Assembly (NCBI GenBank): GCA_002433675.1
Contig: DJIP01000329.1
Span: 1-5,606, forward strand
Origin: Halomonas halophila
GTDB lineage: Bacteria > Pseudomonadota > Gammaproteobacteria > Pseudomonadales > Halomonadaceae
DNA length: 5,606 nucleotides
Direction: 5' to 3'
Position numbers and translations under genes: made by a program. A model generated the notes under the pieces. It worked only from the letters and a program-made list of their open reading frames with translations. It had not been told where the DNA came from and did not search any database. Positions 1 through 4,945 of the stretch are shown here, piece after piece; within the stretch, counting starts at the first letter, position 1; each line of letters opens with the position of its first letter.

Positions 1-668
1 ATCCACGAGGTCAGGCTCTGGCGCCGACGGCCACTATCGAGCATCAGGCCATTGACCTCACGGGCAGCAACGCCGGCCTGGTTCAACAGACGGACGGCCA
101 GCGGCACACGATCGAACTGGGTCAGCAGTAGCCTGGCATTTTCCCCCTGGCGGTCATCGGCGAATTCGCTCAGCAGTTCACGGGCGAAGGTGAAGGCGTC
201 GGACGAGCGCGCCCAGGCACGGTCAATCACCTGCTGGGCGGCGGTGTCGTAGGGCCGTTCCCAGGCGACATCGGTCACCGGCGGCGGTGGGGGCGGAGAC
301 GTTGCCTTGCGAGCGCCTTCGGTCACCAGTACCTGGGCGGTGTAATAGAGACGCTGGTCGCCCACCGCCTCGCGGGTGGACCACTCGGCACGACGGGCGC
401 CGTTCTCCTGCAGGAACGCCAGGCCATAACCGGGCGAGGCGGTGTGTTCGGTCAGCACCCGAAAACCGGCCTGAGAGGAGGGCAGGGCCATGTCCACCTT
501 GGCCGGCTCGCCCTGGCCATCAAACGTGACCTGAGCCTCGATCTCCCATACCTGGCGCTGTTCGCCCGGCGTCCAGGGAACCTCGAACTCCACGTGGCGG
601 TGAATGCTCATCGCGATGCCAACCACCATCAGCAGGGCGACGATCAGATAAAAGGGCAGTCTGGACAT
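1..668 (-). CDS. Inactive transglutaminase fused to 7TM helices, N-terminal part (cut by left window edge)
   Basis: The reading frame is open from the ATG at 668 to the left edge, giving 222 residues and no stop. Residues 4-21 form one hydrophobic signal-anchor helix (LPFYLIVALLMVVGIAMS). A periplasmic domain follows, with a six-proline run at 125-130. Residues 181-208 (from LLTQFDRVPL to the AAREVNGL segment) resemble the core of a transglutaminase fold, where active enzymes carry a Cys before the 'LLR..GIPAR' helix. No Cys is present here, which matches the family of inactive transglutaminases joined to seven C-terminal membrane helices. The helices would be encoded left of the window. The start is supported by AAGGAAG at 679-673. 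Relatives are encoded beside a retropepsin-like protease, as here, and an alpha-L-glutamate ligase-like protein. I recall such loci being linked to osmotic stress tolerance (RloB-type names). The biochemical role is unknown. Confidence 0.85.
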   Translation of the reverse strand, partial: MSRLPFYLIVALLMVVGIAMSIHRHVEFEVPWTPGEQRQVWEIEAQVTFDGQGEPAKVDMALPSSQAGFRVLTEHTASPGYGLAFLQENGARRAEWSTREAVGDQRLYYTAQVLVTEGARKATSPPPPPPVTDVAWERPYDTAAQQVIDRAWARSSDAFTFARELLSEFADDRQGENARLLLTQFDRVPLAVRLLNQAGVAAREVNGLMLDSGRRRQSLTSW

Positions 669-694
669 GGGTCTTCCTTAATCGGGAGCGAAAG

Positions 695-716
695 GCCGAC
701 GCACCGGGGCGTCGGC
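695..716 (-). terminator. GC-rich hairpin between lipoprotein and 7TM gene (attenuator or weak terminator)
   Basis: Perfect 8-bp arms GCCGACGC and GCGTCGGC enclose a 6-nt loop (703-708). The hairpin sits 13 nt after the lipoprotein stop codon and 26 nt before the next start codon. Read on the minus strand the hairpin is followed by CTTTCGCTC, so there is no proper U-tract. It could be a partial terminator, an mRNA-stabilising 3' structure or a processing site that sets the ratio of the two proteins. The structure is directly visible; the function is inference. Confidence 0.5.
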
Positions 717-729
717 ACACAGCGTTATC

Positions 730-1581
730 TCAGGGCTGTTCCTGATCATCACGATCGGCCGCTTCCTCGTCGGCGGCTTCGCTGGCCGATTCCCCTCCTG
801 GGAATTCGGGACGGTCGTGCAGGTAGTGGCGGGCCACGTCGATGACGGCGATATCCAACAGGAAACGACGGCCAAGCAGGACGGGATAGCTCAGGTGGGT
901 GCGGTCGTTCAGGGTGAATTCGACCTGTTCACGCAGCGGGCCGAGGGTCATCAGCAGACTGACCACGGGGCGGCTTTCTTCACCGTTGGCCTGGACGATG
1001 GTCACCTTGCGTTCTACCGGCGCCTCGATCCATTCATCTCGCACGGCCTCGACCACCGAATCCTCTTCATTAAGGCCCAGCTTGAAGCGCACCCATTCGT
1101 CGCCATCGCGTTCGAAGGTGGTGACATCGGTAGCAGACAGCGATGAGGTATTGGCCCCGGAGTCGATCCGCGCCTTCAGATAGGTGCCCACATCGGGCAA
1201 GCCAACCCACTCGCTGCGACCCAGCAGTTCCTTGTTGTCGATGCCGGACTCGGTACTGGCCTCACACTGCGTCGTCCGAGGACCAGGCTCCGAGCCGCCG
1301 CGCTCGAGCCCGGCCAGATCCTGGCGGACGCCACGCAGCAGGCTGCCGACTTCGCGGATATCGGCGGTCATGCGGCGATCCTGCGCCGCCTGTTCACTCA
1401 GCATGTCGTGGGTCAGGTCGCAGCGTCCCGCCAGGCGCGTCTCGAGCCCTCGGATCTCGGCATGAAACTCCGAAGGAGTGAGGGGTTCGGGGGGAGGCGG
1501 AGCGTCGACCGGTGCCAGTGCGCAGCCACCGAGCATCGCGGCGGCGGCCAGAGAAAGAAAACGAGTCGGTCGGAGGGGCAT
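730..1581 (-). CDS. Retropepsin-like aspartic protease lipoprotein (RimB / 'ATP-dependent zinc protease' family)
   Basis: The protein has 283 residues. I chose the ATG at 1581 because it starts directly with a lipoprotein signal peptide: basic MPLRPTR, a hydrophobic core, then lipobox LGGC with Cys20. The frame stays open to 1731 upstream, but that extension has no signal logic. AAGGA lies 10 nt before the ATG. Ala at +2 predicts the outer membrane, facing the periplasm. Residues 38-94 look helical and possibly coiled-coil. The conserved domain starts near residue 117 (KELLGRSEWVGLPD) and contains ARIDSGANTSSL, with Asp140-Ser-Gly-Ala as the aspartic-protease-type motif. It continues to about 265 (YPVLLGRRFLLDIAVIDV). 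The last 30 residues are a very acidic tail. Despite the family's common name there is no ATP or zinc motif. It is the first gene of the pair with the inactive transglutaminase-7TM protein; the substrate is unknown. Confidence 0.88.
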   Translation of the reverse strand: MPLRPTRFLSLAAAAMLGGCALAPVDAPPPPEPLTPSEFHAEIRGLETRLAGRCDLTHDMLSEQAAQDRRMTADIREVGSLLRGVRQDLAGLERGGSEPGPRTTQCEASTESGIDNKELLGRSEWVGLPDVGTYLKARIDSGANTSSLSATDVTTFERDGDEWVRFKLGLNEEDSVVEAVRDEWIEAPVERKVTIVQANGEESRPVVSLLMTLGPLREQVEFTLNDRTHLSYPVLLGRRFLLDIAVIDVARHYLHDRPEFPGGESASEAADEEAADRDDQEQP

Positions 1582-1882
1582 GACGCTAGCGTCCTTGTAT
1601 CGGCATCGACAAAAATGGTGTGACTCGCAAAGACGGCTCCCGAAGAAGCCCATCGAACGAGACAAATTGAAGCGATGATAAGGAGCGACGCCAGCGCTGT
1701 CCATGCTGGGGCCGGGTTGATCATGCCTCACTTGTTCCGCTGTACTGCTCAGAACCGCTCACCATCCCGAGCATCAACCCCAGAAAAGCCGCATAGGTGT
1801 CGACTGGGCGGCACCCATGTCTACCTCATCAGAAATCGAGACAATAGACCCAAGGAGTTGCCTGAGTATTGGCGCCTGTCCG

Positions 1883-1910
1883 GGCTCCTACACGGGCCCC
1901 GGGAGGAGCC
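1883..1910. repeat. Inverted repeat, 7-bp arms around a GC-rich loop
   Basis: GGCTCCT (1883-1889) and AGGAGCC (1904-1910) are exact reverse complements separated by 14 nt that contain GGGCCCC. No T-run follows on either strand, so a rho-independent terminator is unlikely. It may fold in a leader transcript or may be chance in GC-rich DNA. Confidence 0.4.
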
Positions 1911-1911
1911 G

Positions 1912-1934
1912 CTATGCAAGCCCCTATACAAGCC
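1912..1934 (+). repeat. Two tandem CTATRCAAGCC copies, period 12
   Basis: CTATGCAAGCC (1912-1922) is followed by CTATACAAGCC (1924-1934), with one mismatch. A partial third match, CTATGCA, occurs at 1954-1960. They lie upstream of the DJ-1 gene, about 130 bp before its start codon. They could be an activator or repressor site, or could be chance. Confidence 0.35.
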
Positions 1935-1967
1935 GCTGGGCACTCCGCTTCTACTATGCAGAACCTT

Positions 1968-1992
1968 TCGTGCTTTGCTGAAGCTAGCACGA
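1968..1992. promoter_or_regulatory. Inverted repeat next to the candidate DJ-1 gene promoter
   Basis: TCGTGCT (1968-1974) and AGCACGA (1986-1992) are perfect 7-bp arms around an 11-nt centre. The repeat ends 7 nt before the -10-like TACAAT and covers the position where a -35 would sit. That is a plausible placement for an operator. No regulator is identified. Confidence 0.35.
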
Positions 1993-2005
1993 GGCTGACT
2001 ACAAT
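1975..2005 (+). promoter_or_regulatory. Candidate sigma-70 promoter of the DJ-1/PfpI gene
   Basis: TACAAT at 2000-2005 matches five of six bases of the -10 consensus. The only -35-like element, TTGCTG at 1975-1980, matches only the TTG, and its 19-nt spacer is long. A start site near 2012 would give a leader of about 56 nt. The -10 is reasonable; the -35 is weak. Confidence 0.3.
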
Positions 2006-2067
2006 AACGCAACAAGACAGCGACAGAGTCGACTACAAGGTTCAACGTTCTCGTCGGAGCCCTCGCC

Positions 2068-2751
2068 ATGGACAACAAGATTCTTGTGGTAGTGACCAGT
2101 CACGCCAAGTATCCCAATCATGATCGAGCCACGGGCCTGTGGCTAGGTGAAGCCGTGCATTTTATCGATCATGTCGAGGAGGCTGGCTGGACCTGCGACA
2201 TCGCAAGCCCCAAGGGCGGCTACACGCCCATCGATCCCCACAGTCTGGCGGCCGCCGAGGCAATCGACTGGGACTACTACCAGAACAAGGACTTCATGAA
2301 CCGGCTTGGCACGACGCTGGCCCTGGACGAGGTCAACGCAGCGGACTATCGGGCGATCTATCTGGCCGGTGGGCATGGGGTCATCTGGGACTTTCCAGGA
2401 AACGAGACACTCCAACGCCTGTGCAGCGATATCTACAAGGCAGACGGCGTCGTATCCTCTGTGTGTCACGGTGCCGTGGGCTTGCTCAATGTGACCAGGG
2501 AGGATGGAGAATTCCTGATCAAGGGCATGAAGGTGACCGGCTTCTCCAATCACGAGGAGCACTTGGCCAAGCTCGACGACATCGTGCCGTTTCTTACCGA
2601 AACGGAGCTTGTCGAGCGTGGTGGGCTCTATCTGAAGGCGGATCGCGCCTGGGAGCCTTTCGCCGTGGTCGATGACCGGCTGGTCACCGGGCAGAATCCC
2701 GACTCGGGCCGGCGGGTGGCTGAACTGGTGCTGGAAGCCCTAGGCGACTGA
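2068..2751 (+). CDS. DJ-1/PfpI family protein, Hsp31-like (type 1 glutamine amidotransferase fold)
   Basis: The protein has 227 residues, the usual size for Hsp31-like DJ-1 members. It starts with beta-strand KILVVVTSH and carries TGLWLGE with Glu28. The oxyanion segment is AGGHGVIWDF (100-109), and the nucleophile elbow SSVCHGAVGL (130-139) has Cys133 and His134. The pattern Glu28-Cys133-His134 corresponds closely to yeast Hsp31 (Glu30, Cys138, His139). Further family segments are TGFSNHEE (157-164) and VTGQNPDS (206-213). Relatives act as glutathione-independent glyoxalase III, turning methylglyoxal into lactate, or as stress chaperones or deglycases. All key residues are present, so activity is likely, but the substrate is inferred. 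GGAG at 2056-2059, 8 nt before the ATG, supports the start. No signal peptide is visible, so it should be cytoplasmic. It is a single-gene unit. Confidence 0.93.
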   Translation: MDNKILVVVTSHAKYPNHDRATGLWLGEAVHFIDHVEEAGWTCDIASPKGGYTPIDPHSLAAAEAIDWDYYQNKDFMNRLGTTLALDEVNAADYRAIYLAGGHGVIWDFPGNETLQRLCSDIYKADGVVSSVCHGAVGLLNVTREDGEFLIKGMKVTGFSNHEEHLAKLDDIVPFLTETELVERGGLYLKADRAWEPFAVVDDRLVTGQNPDSGRRVAELVLEALGD

Positions 2752-2776
2752 TCACCGTCGGTCAGCAAGATCTTTT
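2748..2776 (+). terminator. Weak candidate terminator of the DJ-1/PfpI gene
   Basis: CTGATC (2748-2753) pairs with GGTCAG (2760-2765), including one G-T pair, around a 6-nt loop. CAAGATCTTTT follows. The stem is short, overlaps the stop codon, and the T-run starts late, so this is only the best local candidate. Confidence 0.25.
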
Positions 2777-3131
2777 CTATCCGGACATCACCATGGCAGC
2801 CAGACATCGTCAGGGAAGACGCACGATCGCTATTATCGCCATCGGGGAGAGAGCGTCTCTGGGTTCTGCACATTGGAAAAGCCAGCCAGACGATCGACAT
2901 GTAGGCCGCAGAGTGCCAAGGGAAAGGGAAGGCAACAGAGCACAAGAGGCGTTTCCAGAATAACCGCCAAACATCGCATTTAACATAATATAGATTATGC
3001 GAACCCGTGATTATGGTCCATGGTCATGACGCATGGCGGTCAAGACTGATCCACTGATCCTGGGCATGAGTCACCAGAACCTCGCATCCGTCGCTGTCTT
3101 CAGCTATCTCGAACTCGACGGTGGCTGTCAC
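2752..3131. other. Convergent intergenic region (380 bp)
   Basis: This gap lies between the ends of the plus-strand DJ-1 gene and the minus-strand regulator gene. No convincing gene is visible. It contains a weak terminator candidate at its left end, an AT-rich island with a 16-bp palindrome at 2984-2999, and a 35-codon ORF directly behind the regulator stop codon (3131-3024, minus). No strong rho-independent terminator was found for the regulator gene. Confidence 0.6.
2984..2999. promoter_or_regulatory. AT-rich palindrome in the convergent gap
   Basis: CATAAT (2984-2989) and ATTATG (2994-2999) are perfect 6-bp arms around ATAG. The surrounding stretch from 2979 to 3000 is almost free of G and C, in contrast to its GC-rich context. 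The arms also resemble -10 elements, but I found no matching -35 on either strand. It may be a protein-binding site or a leftover of transferred DNA. Confidence 0.35.
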
Positions 3132-3890
3132 TCAGCCCTTTTCCTTGAACCGCTGGTAGGTCTCCCGGGCGCGCTCCAGGTGTCGGGCCATGGCGGCTCT
3201 GGCGGCGTCGGGCTGGCGTGACAGGATGGCGTCGAGCACGTCCTGATGCTCGGCTTCCACGCGCTTGAGATAGGTGCTGGTGGAGTCGGTGTTGACCTCG
3301 CTGGTCGCCAGCTTCGAGCGTGGGATGGCGCTCAGGTTGAGCTGCTCCAGCGCCTGAGGAAAGAACGGATTGTGGGTGGCCCTGGCAATCGCGTGGTGGA
3401 ACTCGAAGTCCTCGTTGCGCGCCTGACTACGCTGCTGGCGTGCCTTGACGAAGGCCGCATGGGTATCACGCAGGCGAGTCTGGTCCTCGGCCTCGAAGCG
3501 CTCGGCGGCTAGCGCCGCCGCAGCAGGCTCCAGATTAAGCCGCAGCTCGATGACATGCAGGATGTCTTCGACGGTGGTCGGACGAATTCGCTTGGCGGGC
3601 ATGGCCTCGGCCGGTGCGGCCCGGATCACCGTGGTGCCGACGCCACGCCGTGCCTCGACCAGGCCCAGCGACTTGAGGTGAGCCACCGCCTCGCGAATCA
3701 CCGTCCTGCTGACACCAAAGGAATCACACAGGCCACTTTCTGTCGGTAGTTTCTCGCCGACGGCGATGGACCCGGCGGTGATCAGGCCTTCCAGCTGGTC
3801 GGCCACGTTCATCGACAGACTGCCTTCACGCGTCAGCTTCTTGACGTTGAGCGGTGCCGGTTCCGTGCGGGGTGCTGGCTTGGCTGCCAT
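3132..3890 (-). CDS. GntR-family transcriptional regulator, FadR subfamily with FCD ligand domain
   Basis: The protein has 252 residues from the ATG at 3890, chosen because AGAGGA (3903-3898) lies 7 nt upstream. Alternative in-frame starts at 3920 (ATG) and 3923 (GTG) have no such site. The winged helix-turn-helix spans about 27-91, with GEKLPTESGLCDSFGVSRTV and the recognition region up to EARRGVGTTV. The helical FCD domain spans about 107-245. Its metal and ligand residues follow the family pattern: Asp161 and His165 in DFEFHHAI, His215 in EHQDVL, and His237 in ARHLERA. Such proteins bind DNA as dimers and release it on binding a carboxylate or sugar acid. The gene lies downstream of udh on the same strand, so it probably controls uronate or aldarate catabolism. 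I recall GguR-type regulators of glucarate/galactarate genes belonging to this subfamily. The effector is inferred, not shown. Confidence 0.92.
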   Translation of the reverse strand: MAAKPAPRTEPAPLNVKKLTREGSLSMNVADQLEGLITAGSIAVGEKLPTESGLCDSFGVSRTVIREAVAHLKSLGLVEARRGVGTTVIRAAPAEAMPAKRIRPTTVEDILHVIELRLNLEPAAAALAAERFEAEDQTRLRDTHAAFVKARQQRSQARNEDFEFHHAIARATHNPFFPQALEQLNLSAIPRSKLATSEVNTDSTSTYLKRVEAEHQDVLDAILSRQPDAARAAMARHLERARETYQRFKEKG

Positions 3891-3897
3891 GGTCGAT

Positions 3898-3903
3898 TCC
3901 TCT
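3898..3903 (-). promoter_or_regulatory. Ribosome binding site deciding the regulator start
   Basis: AGAGGA on the minus strand, 7 nt before the ATG at 3890. It favours this start over the two upstream in-frame candidates, which would add 10 or 11 residues and lack a purine-rich site. Confidence 0.65.
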
Positions 3904-3940
3904 TCAATTCGCGTGGCCATCACGCGACGTGCCGCAAAGC

Positions 3941-3992
3941 GCTATTTATCAAGGCTATTTATCAGGGCTATATATCAGCACTGACTATCAGG
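3941..3992. repeat. Four tandem 13-bp repeats upstream of the FCD regulator gene
   Basis: Plus-strand units are GCTATTTATCAAG (3941), GCTATTTATCAGG (3954), GCTATATATCAGC (3967) and ACTGACTATCAGG (3980). The period is exactly 13. TATCA is invariant in all four, at 3947, 3960, 3973 and 3986, and recurs out of phase at 4002. The array ends 50 bp before the regulator start codon. Its AT-rich units stand out in GC-rich surroundings. It is iteron-like in form; an autoregulatory operator array or a multi-site promoter is the natural guess. Confidence 0.7.
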
Positions 3993-4019
3993 ACGCCAGT
4001 GTATCAAGGCGCTGGCGTC
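3992..4019. promoter_or_regulatory. Inverted repeat with 8-bp arms abutting the 13-bp array
   Basis: GACGCCAG (3992-3999) and CTGGCGTC (4012-4019) are exact reverse complements around a 12-nt centre that carries the fifth TATCA (4002-4006). It lies 79-106 bp after the udh stop codon. No T-run follows on the minus strand, so an operator is more likely than a terminator. Confidence 0.5.
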
Positions 4020-4097
4020 AGGTCCCCGATGACAGGCAGGGCCCTCTACCTGTACGCAGGCGCAGGTGCCTGGTGGCTTTCCGCGACGATTCAGTGG

Positions 4098-4910
4098 TTA
4101 TTCATCGTCAGGATGACCCTGGCCGGCAAATTTGCCGCCCTGGAAGCGCACCGATGGGTCATCGGGAGGCAACCGCCCTCCCCTGGCCTCGATCTCGGCA
4201 CGCCAGGGTTCGGAGCTGTCCCTGGGCACCCAGCCCAGAAAGCCTGCTTCGCGATTGTCCCACCATTGTTCGGCGTTGTTGGAGGCGCCGTAGACGACGG
4301 TGTAGCCCAGTTCAGGGACGCAGAAGGCCCGTTCGAGCAGCGCCACGAAATCCTCGACGCTCATCCAGGTGGCCAGCATGCGGGCATCGGCGGGCTCGGG
4401 GAAGCAGGAGCCAATGCGCACCGCCAGGGTCTCGACACCGAACTTGTCGAAGTACAGGCTGGCGAGGTCCTCACCGAAGCTTTTCGACACGCCATAGAGA
4501 GAATCCGGGCGTTTCGGCACCTTGGCATCCAGCCGCTGATGCTGCGGGTAGAAGCCGATGACGTGATTGGAGCTGGCGAACACCACCCGAGGCTTGTCAT
4601 GACGGCGCACCGCCTCATAGAGGTGATAGGTGCCCATGATGTTGGCCGGCAGGATCTGCTGCCAGGAGCGCTCCACGGATACACCGCCCAGGTGGACTAC
4701 ACCATCGCAGCCATCCACCAGGCGAGCGACAGCATCGACGTCGGTCAGGTCTGCCGTGATGATCTCTTCATGGCGGGTGTCGTGGGTCACATCCTGGTCG
4801 ACGGCAACCACGTCGGACAGGCGGACCTCCTTGGCCAGACGGCTCAGATGAGGCCTCAGGGCGGTCCCCAGGCCCCCGGCGGCGCCAGTGACCAGCAGTC
4901 GATTCAACAT
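4098..4910 (-). CDS. udh: Uronate dehydrogenase (NAD-dependent, short-chain/epimerase fold)
   Basis: The protein has 270 residues, the usual size for Udh. It oxidises D-galacturonate or D-glucuronate to the aldaro-1,5-lactone, the first step of the oxidative uronate pathway, in the cytoplasm. The Rossmann dinucleotide motif TGAAGGLG is at 8-15, and Asp33 in RLSDVV would contact the NAD ribose. FASSNHVIGFYP (111-122) carries the catalytic Ser, and Tyr139-x3-Lys143 lies in SLYGVSKSFGED. RIGSCFPEP (165-173), TWMSVEDF (181-188) and VVYGASNNAEQWWDN (205-219) are typical of Udh rather than of general sugar epimerases. The tail after residue 245 is slightly longer than I recall for Agrobacterium Udh. 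AAGGAA (4923-4918), 7 nt before the ATG, supports the start. It begins 35 bp after the amidohydrolase stop codon, so the two should be co-transcribed. Confidence 0.93.
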   Translation of the reverse strand: MLNRLLVTGAAGGLGTALRPHLSRLAKEVRLSDVVAVDQDVTHDTRHEEIITADLTDVDAVARLVDGCDGVVHLGGVSVERSWQQILPANIMGTYHLYEAVRRHDKPRVVFASSNHVIGFYPQHQRLDAKVPKRPDSLYGVSKSFGEDLASLYFDKFGVETLAVRIGSCFPEPADARMLATWMSVEDFVALLERAFCVPELGYTVVYGASNNAEQWWDNREAGFLGWVPRDSSEPWRAEIEARGGRLPPDDPSVRFQGGKFAGQGHPDDE

Positions 4911-4945
4911 GTCAGAATTCCTTCTCGTGTCTCGTGATACGCGCT

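Larger units (their letters stand above)
1582..2067. other. Divergent intergenic region (486 bp)
   Basis: This gap lies between the minus-strand lipoprotein gene and the plus-strand DJ-1 gene, so it should hold both promoters. Several frames are open across it, but none shows a recognisable protein. I see a 7-bp-arm hairpin at 1883-1910, a short direct repeat at 1912-1934, an inverted repeat at 1968-1992 and a -10-like TACAAT at 2000-2005. I could not identify a convincing sigma-70 promoter for the lipoprotein gene. No tRNA or known riboswitch was recognised. Confidence 0.6.

Noticed and set aside
444..845. 133-codon plus-strand ORF
   Set aside because: It runs antisense to the transglutaminase-7TM and lipoprotein genes, has low-complexity Arg/Pro-rich composition and matches no family.
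1582..1731. Upstream extension of the lipoprotein gene to 1731
   Set aside because: The extra 50 residues would bury the signal peptide and lipobox, and they have no family similarity. The ATG at 1581 gives a standard lipoprotein signal.
1675..1998. 107-codon plus-strand ORF in the divergent gap
   Set aside because: No ribosome binding site, no recognisable domain, and competing open frames on both strands. Part of its pattern (PLCKPLYKPL) only reflects the short DNA repeat.
2143..2562. 139-codon minus-strand ORF
   Set aside because: Antisense to the DJ-1/PfpI gene, which shows all catalytic residues in its own frame.
3941..3992. CRISPR array or replication origin
   Set aside because: Repeat units are only 13 bp with no spacers, and no cas, rep or dnaA-type gene is nearby.
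3941..4007. Sigma-70 promoter inside the 13-bp array
   Set aside because: TTGATA (4007-4002, minus) is a fair -35, but no -10-like hexamer lies at 15-18 nt. TATATA (3974-3969) lacks a matching -35.
3999..4937. 312-codon plus-strand ORF
   Set aside because: It is the shadow of udh on the opposite strand. The udh frame has the complete motif set, a good ribosome binding site and the expected length.
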